Shown here: positions 43,551-52,068 of the stretch, in pieces
How the letters are laid out: each line of letters starts with the position of its first letter
How positions within the stretch are numbered: position 1 is the first letter of the stretch
Made by a program: the position numbers and the translations under genes
Assembly: GCF_000498475.1 (NCBI RefSeq)
Contig: NZ_AVBI01000019.1
Span: forward strand, 310,001 to 374,000
Direction: 5' to 3'
From: Flavobacterium cauense R2A-7
Lineage (GTDB): Bacteria; Bacteroidota; Bacteroidia; Flavobacteriales; Flavobacteriaceae
Length of the DNA stretch: 64,000 nt
Notes under the pieces: model-generated
Databases searched by the model: none
What the model was told of the DNA's origin: nothing
Seen by the model: only the letters and a program-made list of their open reading frames with translations

Positions 43551-45695
43551 ATGGATTTAATAACTTCATTCAATAATCTTAACGGTAAGACAGTAAAACG
43601 TTCCGTTTTGAAATCCCTCTTAACAAAAGCAAAAAAGCAAAAGCATTTAGTTATTACAAATCGCATTAGTAAAGTTTTGGAGCAAAATAATGATGCGCTT
43701 TTTACTATTGAGATAATGGATTTTATAGAACCTGCTGGACTTAGTGGAGCAGAACAAAGAATAATTCTTCCAACATTGGAATACATTTCAGAAGAAGATG
43801 CTGAAGGCGGACTTAATGGTGTTTCTCCTGATGATATTTATAGCTACATCACGGATTTAATCATCAATACGATTGAGAAAGTTGGGCATTTGCCTTGGCA
43901 AAAAGATTGGGTGGGTTCAGGTACTGATGGGACAGCTAAAAATTATGTAAGCAAGAAAGAATATACCGGAGCAAACTTCCTTTTGAATTTCGATATAAAA
44001 TTTGATAAAGATGGCAAAGGCTATTTAGTGCCTATTAAATTTATCCATCCATACTATTTGACGTTCAATCAGATTAAAGAAACAGGCGCAAGTCTAAAGA
44101 AAGACAGCAAAGCAAGGCGTGTGATTTATTACACCATGATTTTCAGTTTTGATAACGGCACATTACAATTCAAAACTACTGACAGGGAAAAGTTCACGGA
44201 GTTTGTAAAAGCCAATGGTTTAACCAAAGAAGATTTAAAAGAGCATCTAACAAAGATTCCTGTAATTAAGTATTATAATGTTTTCAGAGCTGATGATTGC
44301 TCAGGATTGAAATTTCCAGAAGCAACAGGTAATAAAGATGTGAACCCAATTGAGCAGGCTCAAAGTCTTATTGATGGTTATAAAGACCCGCCTACTTACA
44401 CTTTTGTTGGAGATAGAGCTTATTATCAGCCTTCCACGGATAAACTCAATATGCCAAATATCAAAGCTTTTAAAAAAGAAGCTTCGTATTACTGTACTTT
44501 TTTTCACGAGCTGACCCATTCCACAGGTGCGAAAAAAAGGCTAAACAGGGATATGACAGGAACTTTTGGAAGTAAACCTTATGCCTTTGAGGAACTCATT
44601 GCGGAATTAGGAGCAGTTTTTATGTGTTCTGAAGCGGGAATTTTATTTCAGACCAAAGAAAACTCTGCTAAGTATCTTAAAAATTGGAATACTGTTTTGG
44701 TGAATGAATTAGAAAATGACAACCGCTTTTTCTTGAAAGCTTCAGCGCAATCTCAAAAAGCAGTCAATTACATTTTAGGTAAAAATACTGAAAGTGAAGA
44801 AGCAGAAATAGTGAAAGAAGAGGTTAAAAAAGTAGCATCGGCATCGAAAAGACCAGGAAAGAAAAAGGTGAAAACGAAAGTTACCAAAGCCAAAAAAGTT
44901 GGACTTTCAGCTTCAATTGGAGTAAGCAAAAATACTGAATCGATGAGAAAAAGTATTGTTCCAGCTGTTGTAAAAAGCACTGAAAAGCCAGTTGTTTCCA
45001 ATCAGGATAAAAGCCTTAATGAGCTTGAAAAGCTCGGTTTTATTTCAGCTAATTCTGCTCCACAGGAGGCTAAAGACATATTTGTTTTAGGTGGAGAAAT
45101 TGGTAAGTTTTTACAAAAGCAACAGCCTCATAAAGCTCTAATCCTAATAAAGGGAAACAAGCACAGTTCTAAATCGCAATTGGCCATGCAGATTGCAAAT
45201 GCCTTTGGAGAACAACAAACGCCAGTTGCATACATCGATTATGAGCAAGGAGGAATTGAAAGTAAAGATACGGTTGATAGTATCAACAGAAACACTACTG
45301 AAGCAGGGAGAAAATACATAGCGATAAAAGGCTACTTAGAAAACCCTTTTGAAGAATTACAAGGATTTTGCAAAGTAGTTAAAGTCATTATTGCCGATTC
45401 GGTTACAGATTTGAAAATCACAGCCGACCAGCTTAATTATTTGCGTACCAAATACCCTAAAATCATTTGGTGTTTTATCTCTCAAGTAAAGGAAAATGGT
45501 GCAATGTATGGAGGTAATAAAATGGCGCACAATCCAACTTCGGTAATTCATTGTTCTTCGCATCAAGACCCGAAACAGCGGTTTGCTACACTGGAGAAAA
45601 ACAGAGGAAATGACCTTACTTTAAAATACTCGATGTATTACAAAAAAGTTGTGAATGAGCCTAAAAAAAAGAAATTATCATTTAAAGTAAAATAA
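43551..45695 (+). CDS. ArdC-like anti-restriction protein fused to RecA-like ATPase
   Basis: 714 aa. N-terminal ArdC-type ssDNA-binding domain (about 95-260; DLIINTIEKVGHLPWQKDW, EYTGANFLLNFD), a zincin protease region with HELTH at 319-323 and EELIAELGAVF downstream, then a lysine-rich linker and a RecA-like ATPase from about 495 with Walker A GNKHSSKSQLA and Walker B VKVIIADS. ArdC alone protects incoming DNA from restriction; the ATPase addition is unusual. Could act as packaging or entry motor. Confidence 0.75.
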   Translation: MDLITSFNNLNGKTVKRSVLKSLLTKAKKQKHLVITNRISKVLEQNNDALFTIEIMDFIEPAGLSGAEQRIILPTLEYISEEDAEGGLNGVSPDDIYSYITDLIINTIEKVGHLPWQKDWVGSGTDGTAKNYVSKKEYTGANFLLNFDIKFDKDGKGYLVPIKFIHPYYLTFNQIKETGASLKKDSKARRVIYYTMIFSFDNGTLQFKTTDREKFTEFVKANGLTKEDLKEHLTKIPVIKYYNVFRADDCSGLKFPEATGNKDVNPIEQAQSLIDGYKDPPTYTFVGDRAYYQPSTDKLNMPNIKAFKKEASYYCTFFHELTHSTGAKKRLNRDMTGTFGSKPYAFEELIAELGAVFMCSEAGILFQTKENSAKYLKNWNTVLVNELENDNRFFLKASAQSQKAVNYILGKNTESEEAEIVKEEVKKVASASKRPGKKKVKTKVTKAKKVGLSASIGVSKNTESMRKSIVPAVVKSTEKPVVSNQDKSLNELEKLGFISANSAPQEAKDIFVLGGEIGKFLQKQQPHKALILIKGNKHSSKSQLAMQIANAFGEQQTPVAYIDYEQGGIESKDTVDSINRNTTEAGRKYIAIKGYLENPFEELQGFCKVVKVIIADSVTDLKITADQLNYLRTKYPKIIWCFISQVKENGAMYGGNKMAHNPTSVIHCSSHQDPKQRFATLEKNRGNDLTLKYSMYYKKVVNEPKKKKLSFKVK

Positions 45696-45711
45696 CTTAA
45701 AATCAGAAATC

Positions 45712-45876
45712 ATGGTAGCAAAAAAGACAAAACCGAAAAAAAAGAAAAGTATCTCTGCAAAGAAAATGTGCAGTAGAATTATCCAAAGAGAAGGCGTTAA
45801 AAAAGACGGGACTTTGAAAAAGGGTTACCGATATGTCAAAGGAGGAAAAGTTGTGAAAGCTAAAGCGAAGAAATAG
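45712..45876 (+). CDS. 54-aa lysine-rich protein
   Basis: MVAKKTKPKKKKSISAKKMC and a short repeat (KGYRYVKGGKVVKAK). Strongly basic; may bind nucleic acid or act as an internal packaged protein. Ends the operon before a terminator. Confidence 0.55.
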   Translation: MVAKKTKPKKKKSISAKKMCSRIIQREGVKKDGTLKKGYRYVKGGKVVKAKAKK

Positions 45877-45899
45877 TTTTTGATTTGGGTTGATTGAGA

Positions 45900-45933
45900 A
45901 AGCCGTGTTGCAGAGATGTGATACGGTTTTTTT
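45900..45933 (+). terminator. Terminator at end of the structural operon
   Basis: GCCGT (45902-45906) pairs with ACGGT (45922-45926, one G-U), followed by a T run. Confidence 0.55.
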
Positions 45934-46037
45934 ATTGACTATTACTTATAGTATTTTCAAAAACAGGTGAGTATTTCATTGTTAAAGTTTTTATTATCTT
46001 AGCAAATTATACTTTTTTTAACTAATTAAAGAAAACT

Positions 46038-46700
46038 ATGCAATCAATTTTTGAAGAATTCATATCCTGGTTGAAGATAAATTGGGAGTATATAATTGAT
46101 TTTGTAAATCTTTTAATAAGTCTTTTAACTTTATTAATTGCCTTTAAAATATTTAACCGTTTTTCGTTTAAAAATAGAGTATTAGAAAAACAATTTGAAA
46201 GTGTATCTGATTTGATTAATATTTTGCAAGACTGGACAATTTCTATTCATGCTAAAGGAATTGAAAAAGAAGAAGATTATTTTAGTACAGGATGGAGAGT
46301 AAAATTTTTTGATTTTAAGAGCTTAAAAAAGAGGGATGATTTTAAAGGATTATTTTTTGATGAAAATATATTATTTACCCAAGAATGGTTTGAACAAAAC
46401 CCCCTAATAGGCTTAGATAACAACCCATTTTTGCCAAAAAGTATTAGTAAAAAAATAGAGCCTTTTAAAATTTGGTTACCAACCAGAGCAAATCCTCAAT
46501 TCTATAAAAAAGTTATTTATATAAATTTAGATGAATTTGACACATCAGTAAGGAGATATTCAGATGTTGGTCTAATTTGTAATCCAAGAGAGAAATGCTT
46601 TAAAAATTTTGAGACATTTAATGATATGTGTAATGATTTAATAGAAGAAATAGAAACTTGGCTTAAAAAATATGATGCAGGAGATATTCATCTTAAATAG
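46038..46700 (+). CDS. Membrane-anchored unknown protein
   Basis: 220 aa. An N-terminal TM (about 12-36, NWEYIIDFVNLLISLLTLLIA), then a soluble domain rich in Phe/Asp (FDFKSLKKRDDFKGLFFDENI, FKIWLPTRANPQFYK). No family recognised. First gene of an AT-rich region that continues into defence systems. Confidence 0.55.
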   Translation: MQSIFEEFISWLKINWEYIIDFVNLLISLLTLLIAFKIFNRFSFKNRVLEKQFESVSDLINILQDWTISIHAKGIEKEEDYFSTGWRVKFFDFKSLKKRDDFKGLFFDENILFTQEWFEQNPLIGLDNNPFLPKSISKKIEPFKIWLPTRANPQFYKKVIYINLDEFDTSVRRYSDVGLICNPREKCFKNFETFNDMCNDLIEEIETWLKKYDAGDIHLK

Positions 46701-46757
46701 AATTAATGTCTAAATAATCTAGTAGAAGAATACCATCGTTAATTAAAAGGTTGAAAT

Positions 46758-47321
46758 ATGCTAAAAAGGAATGATTACTTAAAATTAATTGAAGAAATCC
46801 GTAACACGGAGAAAAAATCTATCGATGAATATATAGAAAAAGAACTTGAACCGTTAAGACAAGAAAATGAGAATTTTATTGAAATTTTGTATAAAGATAT
46901 TTTCTATTTGATAAGTGATATAGACAAAAAAGGAGAAAATGATTTAGTAATTGAAAATGGTAGTTTAGTTATTGAAGATGGAGAAATAAAATTAACTGGG
47001 TATCAATCACGATTACACAATTTATCAATTTGGCTACACCTTGAGATAGTTAAAAAGTTTATGGATGAAAACCCACTAACTTTTTTAGATAAAATGAAAA
47101 ACTTTGAAGAAAATTTCTTGAAAAAGCCAAACTATACTCCTGAATATAAATTGCAACTTGAAAAAATAAAAAAAAGCCTTAAAAAAGAGCGTATTCAAAA
47201 TTTAGGTGAAAAAGAAAGTTTTTGGAATAAAATTCTTGATGTTGATAATCTTGAATTAAAACCAAATATTGCTGGCATCGGAATTAATTTCAATGAGATT
47301 TATAACAAATTTAAAAAATAG
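46758..47321 (+). CDS. Unknown coiled-coil protein
   Basis: 187 aa, charged and helical (EKKSIDEYIEKELEPLRQENENFIEI). No family recognised. Stop is 2 bp before the next gene, probably cotranscribed. Confidence 0.55.
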   Translation: MLKRNDYLKLIEEIRNTEKKSIDEYIEKELEPLRQENENFIEILYKDIFYLISDIDKKGENDLVIENGSLVIEDGEIKLTGYQSRLHNLSIWLHLEIVKKFMDENPLTFLDKMKNFEENFLKKPNYTPEYKLQLEKIKKSLKKERIQNLGEKESFWNKILDVDNLELKPNIAGIGINFNEIYNKFKK

Positions 47322-47323
47322 AT

Positions 47324-48175
47324 ATGAGAGGAATTTGCGCATTATATGATAATGAAACCGAATTACTGGAAAGCCACATTTATCCTAAATTCGTTATTAA
47401 CTATACAAAAAAAACAGGTTCAAAATATTTGAGAAAATTTACAGAACCAAATGCTAGAAAACAAGATGGCATAAAATTGCATCTATTGAGTGAAAAAGCA
47501 GAACAAGATTTTTCAGTAAGGGAAAAATGGTTTGCTGAAAATATTTTTGTTCCTTATTTAGGGCAAAAATTTGAACTTGAATACAATGAAAATCTTTATT
47601 ATTTTGCTGTTTCTTTTTTATGGAGAGTCTTAATTTTAGAATTAAAAACCGATAAAAGTTTGAAGGATAAATGGTATTATGATATTATTCTTCAAGCAGA
47701 AAAAGAATGGAAAGAATATTTAATCACTGGCAAGTTACCAAGAACGCATAAACAATTTAGTCTTTTTTTTACTGATAGAGTTAAAGTAAATAATTCAGGG
47801 CTAAAAGGTGTTGATTTTTACTTGACTAGAATATTAGATGCTACAATTGCTGATAATGAGCCAAAAACGTGTCTTTTGCTTTATGGTAAGTTTAGTCGAT
47901 TTGTCTTTTGGGCAGTATTAAAAAATTTTGGGGGTGAAGAAGACTTAAGAGATGTTGAAATTAATCCTAAAGGTGGAAAATTCAATATACCTCAAAAATT
48001 AGAATATTTTCCTCTGTTATCACTATTAAGTAATCGAATTAGAACAGTAGATGAAATGGTTATGCCGAATGAAGAACAACAGAAAAAAATCGAACAGGAA
48101 ATCCTAAAAGACCCAAAAGCTTTTTGGAAATCAGATATTGGACAATCTTTATTTAATGACAATTTCAATTTATAG
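47324..48175 (+). CDS. HNH-like (SHxxPKF) degenerate nuclease-type protein
   Basis: 283 aa. N-terminal ICALYDNETELLESHIYPKFV recalls the CxLCxxxxxLxxSHIIPKF start of an HNH-like family, but the second Cys of the knuckle is replaced (CALY). C-terminal region contains AVSFLWRVLILELKTD and no recognised motif. It could be an effector that lost catalysis or an inactive regulator. Paired with the gene upstream. Confidence 0.5.
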   Translation: MRGICALYDNETELLESHIYPKFVINYTKKTGSKYLRKFTEPNARKQDGIKLHLLSEKAEQDFSVREKWFAENIFVPYLGQKFELEYNENLYYFAVSFLWRVLILELKTDKSLKDKWYYDIILQAEKEWKEYLITGKLPRTHKQFSLFFTDRVKVNNSGLKGVDFYLTRILDATIADNEPKTCLLLYGKFSRFVFWAVLKNFGGEEDLRDVEINPKGGKFNIPQKLEYFPLLSLLSNRIRTVDEMVMPNEEQQKKIEQEILKDPKAFWKSDIGQSLFNDNFNL

Positions 48176-48200
48176 GTAACTATTAAATGATTTAATATAG

Positions 48201-48692
48201 ATGGCTAAAGAAACTCCCGTAATAAATATTTTAACTTATCATCTGCCATTTGAGTTGACAAATCAAATATATAATGAATTTCAAAGTCGATTTAAGGAGG
48301 CTAATTTTTTGATTGAGAATTATAAAACTTATAGTTCCTTACAAGTAGATAATAAGACTGTAGAACTTTTGCTTGCCCTTTCTGTTTTTCACAAAAGAGT
48401 AATTGCAAATCTTGATGGAGCAGTTAAATTTTATGGAACAGTTACAAAGAGTAGTGAGGCTGAAATTATAAAAATTGGCAGCTATGATTTAACGAATGAA
48501 GAAAAGAATAAGATTCTGGCTGTCGTAATGAGTTATAACAAACTATTAGAAGAATATTCAATTCCACCAATCGTGATGGAGTATTACGAAACTCGTGAGT
48601 TTTTGAGAAAACTAATTGATTTAAAATCTGTACAAAATAATGTCAAAAAAAGAAAAAAAGGAAACGATAACGAAGACGAAATCCCCTTTTAA
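48201..48692 (+). CDS. Unknown protein preceding PD-(D/E)XK-like gene
   Basis: 163 aa, helical, no family recognised (LTYHLPFELTNQIYNEFQ, SPPIVMEYYETREFL-type). Overlaps the next gene by 53 bp, implying coupling. Sequence ends KGNDNEDEIPF, a tail resembling single-stranded-DNA-binding acidic tips. Confidence 0.55.
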   Translation: MAKETPVINILTYHLPFELTNQIYNEFQSRFKEANFLIENYKTYSSLQVDNKTVELLLALSVFHKRVIANLDGAVKFYGTVTKSSEAEIIKIGSYDLTNEEKNKILAVVMSYNKLLEEYSIPPIVMEYYETREFLRKLIDLKSVQNNVKKRKKGNDNEDEIPF

Positions 48693-49413
48693 GGACAAAG
48701 CACTTTTAGAAAAAGAAATAGCTGATTTTGCTAATAAATTTAAGGTTACAGTTGTCAATCAATCGAAACGTATAAGCGATTATTTTGAGATGAGTTGTTT
48801 CAATTATATTGTTCGATTTTACCAACTTCACGGTTATGATGTTAAAGTTCAGAATCTCCAAAGTAAGCAATACAGATACAAGTGTTCAACATCAGGAATA
48901 CAATCAAATTTTTCACATTTTCTAGCAACAATCAAGTTTGAGAAAAAAGAGTATAATTTTGAAATTCAACATAATCTGGCTGTTCAATCTTCACACGATA
49001 AAGAATTATTTACCACACCTGATATAAGTATTATAAAGGCGGGAAAAGTTAAAACTTCTACAACTTATTATGATTCAAATAAGAGATTTTCATTTGCTAA
49101 CAATATTGATGTTATGAGTTTTTGTGAAGTAAAACAATTTAATCCTTTTCCTGAATTACTATTTAATTTTATGGGAGTGGTAAATGAATTAGAAAAGGAT
49201 ATTATGATTAATAATGCAATAAATCACAAACCAAAGCATATTGCTCCTTCTTTAATGATTTCAGGTAAACCTAATAAACAAACTACACGAATTAAGTTGT
49301 CGCTAGAAAAACGCTATTGTATAAATATAATTTATGATTTATTCTACACCGGAACATATACATTCTCGAAAACGAATTTAAGTAATTTAAGAACAAAAGG
49401 TAAATTACAATAG
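48640..49413 (+). CDS. PD-(D/E)XK-like nuclease protein
   Basis: 257 aa. Motif TPDISIIK with Asp128 and FCEVKQF with Glu163 and Lys165, preceded by Glu at about 110 in NFEIQH, matches the PD-(D/E)XK core. N-terminal part has basic residues (KKEKKETITKTKSPFK) and a probable DNA-binding or wHTH region. Whole two-gene unit is a possible defence system. Confidence 0.55.
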   Translation: MSKKEKKETITKTKSPFKDKALLEKEIADFANKFKVTVVNQSKRISDYFEMSCFNYIVRFYQLHGYDVKVQNLQSKQYRYKCSTSGIQSNFSHFLATIKFEKKEYNFEIQHNLAVQSSHDKELFTTPDISIIKAGKVKTSTTYYDSNKRFSFANNIDVMSFCEVKQFNPFPELLFNFMGVVNELEKDIMINNAINHKPKHIAPSLMISGKPNKQTTRIKLSLEKRYCINIIYDLFYTGTYTFSKTNLSNLRTKGKLQ

Positions 49414-49462
49414 CAGAACAGTTTAGAGTCAGTTTATTGAATTAACCATTAACTAATATATT

Positions 49463-50071
49463 ATGCCATTTGCAATTTCAAAGAAATATGAAAATATTGA
49501 CTGGATAAACTTAAATCTAACTGATGATGCAAGTAAAGACTGGTCAATGGGAATTTCAATAATTGAAGATAGATTTAAAAGTAGATTTTTTAATCATATC
49601 AATTTAATAAAGAATGATGAATTCAGTGGATTTCTAACAATGTCAATCGATTGTTTGTTAATTGAGACATTGATGCAATTCTATTTAGGAATTGAAAATA
49701 CAGAGACAAATTATAGAGGAGAACAATGGAAATCATTTAAAGATTTCTTAATTTATAGTAAACATTTTAATGCTGATTTTTCAACCAATAAAAAGTGTAA
49801 AATTTTCTATCAGCATTTTCGTTGCGGACTTTTACATCAAGCACAAACAAAACATAAATCTCGAATTAAAATTAACCAATCAAATTTTGTTGTATTAGCG
49901 AATTCAACTAATATTGATGAAGGATTAATAATAGATAGGAAGCAATTTCATGATAAATTAATTTTAGAATTTGAAGATTATATTCAAAGACTAAAAGATA
50001 ATAAAGATAATTTTCAAGGGCAAAATTTGAGAATTAAAGCTATAGATAAAATGAATTTGATTTGTGTATAG
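49463..50071 (+). CDS. HEPN-like protein
   Basis: 202 aa. FRCGLLHQA gives R120-x4-H125, the Rx4-6H motif of HEPN RNases, within a helical context. No family recognised otherwise. Position between the PD-(D/E)XK gene and the Gabija pair suggests an RNase toxin/effector; a fold prediction would settle this. Confidence 0.5.
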   Translation: MPFAISKKYENIDWINLNLTDDASKDWSMGISIIEDRFKSRFFNHINLIKNDEFSGFLTMSIDCLLIETLMQFYLGIENTETNYRGEQWKSFKDFLIYSKHFNADFSTNKKCKIFYQHFRCGLLHQAQTKHKSRIKINQSNFVVLANSTNIDEGLIIDRKQFHDKLILEFEDYIQRLKDNKDNFQGQNLRIKAIDKMNLICV

Positions 50072-50175
50072 CAATTTCCTTAAAACCAATCCAATCAATT
50101 GTCCAATTTTTATTTAGTATAATTTTTCCTACCTTGTCGCATTAATGTAGAAACAGCATCAAATAATAATAGAAA

Positions 50176-52068
50176 ATGTATTTAGCTTCAATTCATATAG
50201 AAAACTATAAAGGTATTAAAAAACTTAATGTAAATTTTCAAAAAGACATTAATGTAATTATAGGGGAAAATGGAAGCTGCAAAACGGCATTAATAGATGC
50301 AATAAGATTACTCTATAATTTAGGAAATCAACAAAAAGAAATTTACGTTACAGCTGACGATTTTTATTTAGGAGAATCCGTAATTACAATTTCATATGAG
50401 TTTAAAGATTTATCGATTGAACAAAAGGGAGCTTTTTATGAATATCTTGTTTTAGGAGATACTGAAGAAAATGATTATGCAAAAGTTACGATTACTTATA
50501 AAAGAGAAAACCAAAAAATTTTATTTAGCTATTATACAGGTGAAGTAGAGGGTCAGAAGGCAGATAGTTTGACATTTCAATTTTTTATTCACTATTATTT
50601 AGGAGCATTAAGAGATAGTACTAAGGATTTAATTATGAATCGTAGTAGTATTTTAGGAACTTTAATTAATAGACAAGTTGAAAATAATAGTAGTCAGGAA
50701 AACTATGAGAAGTTGATAAAAAAAGCAAACGATGGTTTATTAAAATTAGATGAAGTTACTAATTCAAGAAAATCGATTAATGATAATTTAATAAAAATTT
50801 ACAAACACTCAGTAGAAAATCAAATTGGTTTACGAATTGAAGAAGCCAAGGCTGAACATATTGTAAATATAATTAAACCATATCTTCCACATGATACCAA
50901 AAACCTGTCAGGTGCTGGCTTTCATTTGAAACAAAATAGTTTAGGTTTTAATAATTTAATATATATAGCCACCGTTTTAGGCGATATAAATCAACAATTA
51001 GAAGATGATAAAACTTCTCACTATGCTTTATTAATAGAAGAACCAGAAGCGCACTTACATCCTCAACTTCAATTGAATTTATTCTATTTTTTAAAACAAA
51101 CAAATACCGTAGAGAATTCCCAATTATTTATTACGACACATTCTCCAACACTAACATCAAAAGTGCCACTTGATAATTTAATTCATTTATCTAAAGATAA
51201 TGAAGCAATTAACTTGATTAAATGTTTTGAAGACCGGGAAGAAGTTACAATTCAAGATGATGAAGAGACTTATCTTGATGACATATCAAACAGGAAGAAA
51301 CAATTGGAAAGATATATTGATGTAACAAAATCTCAACTTTTCTTTTCAAAAGGTGTTTTATTTGTTGAAGGTATATCTGAAGAGTTACTAGTTACAGTAT
51401 TTGCTCAAATTTTAGGGAAAAGTTTAGAAGACTTTAAAGTAGAACTACTTAATGCAGATGGAACGTCTTTTTATCCTTTTATCTATTTATTTAATTCTAC
51501 CGAAAAATCAAAAACACTCCCAATCCCATTGTCAATTTTAACAGATGATGATAGATTTACCGAATCTAAAAATACAGAATATAGTTTTATCAATATTAAA
51601 GATAATCTAGCTAAAGCAGGAGAACTTTATGATAAAATAAAGAAGGCATCCCAAGCTACAAGAATCAAAAACATATCAAGTGTTATAAAAAGTGTTCCGA
51701 AAAAAATTAGTTTGAATGTATCTTATAAAACATTTGAATTTGATATTGTTAAATCAAATATTTCAAAATCAAAAAAACAAATTATAGAGAATTTACTTTG
51801 GATATATATATCTCAAGAGAAATCTATTTCTAAGAAATATGAAAAATTAAAAAATCATTTAGAATCATTTGAAGGGGATGAGATAACAGAAGAACAATTA
51901 AAACAATTGCAAATTTTGATTTGGAAAGCTTTACCCAGTAAAGCGGAGTTTGCTCAAGATTTTTCAATTTATTTGTTAGCAAACATTGAAATAGCAAAAA
52001 CAAATTTCGTTGTTCCTAAGTATATTGAAAAAGCAATAACTCATTTGACTAATTATAAAATAAAATGA
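50176..52068 (+). CDS. gajA: GajA-like OLD-family ATPase/TOPRIM nuclease
   Basis: 630 aa. SMC-like ATPase half with Walker A GENGSCKT (G30-T37; Cys in place of the usual Gly), LLIEEPEAHLHPQLQ (Walker B) and THSPTLTSKVPL. TOPRIM half from about 390 with VLFVEGISEELL and LTDDDR. Class 2 OLD proteins next to UvrD-like helicases are Gabija GajA, which nicks DNA when nucleotides fall. Slightly longer than B. cereus GajA (about 578). The start ATG follows a 105-bp intergenic region. Confidence 0.75.
   Translation: MYLASIHIENYKGIKKLNVNFQKDINVIIGENGSCKTALIDAIRLLYNLGNQQKEIYVTADDFYLGESVITISYEFKDLSIEQKGAFYEYLVLGDTEENDYAKVTITYKRENQKILFSYYTGEVEGQKADSLTFQFFIHYYLGALRDSTKDLIMNRSSILGTLINRQVENNSSQENYEKLIKKANDGLLKLDEVTNSRKSINDNLIKIYKHSVENQIGLRIEEAKAEHIVNIIKPYLPHDTKNLSGAGFHLKQNSLGFNNLIYIATVLGDINQQLEDDKTSHYALLIEEPEAHLHPQLQLNLFYFLKQTNTVENSQLFITTHSPTLTSKVPLDNLIHLSKDNEAINLIKCFEDREEVTIQDDEETYLDDISNRKKQLERYIDVTKSQLFFSKGVLFVEGISEELLVTVFAQILGKSLEDFKVELLNADGTSFYPFIYLFNSTEKSKTLPIPLSILTDDDRFTESKNTEYSFINIKDNLAKAGELYDKIKKASQATRIKNISSVIKSVPKKISLNVSYKTFEFDIVKSNISKSKKQIIENLLWIYISQEKSISKKYEKLKNHLESFEGDEITEEQLKQLQILIWKALPSKAEFAQDFSIYLLANIEIAKTNFVVPKYIEKAITHLTNYKIK

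Noticed and set aside
46038..50071. A restriction-modification system
   Set aside because: No methyltransferase motif (FxGxG or DPPY/NPPF) was found beside the nuclease-like protein.
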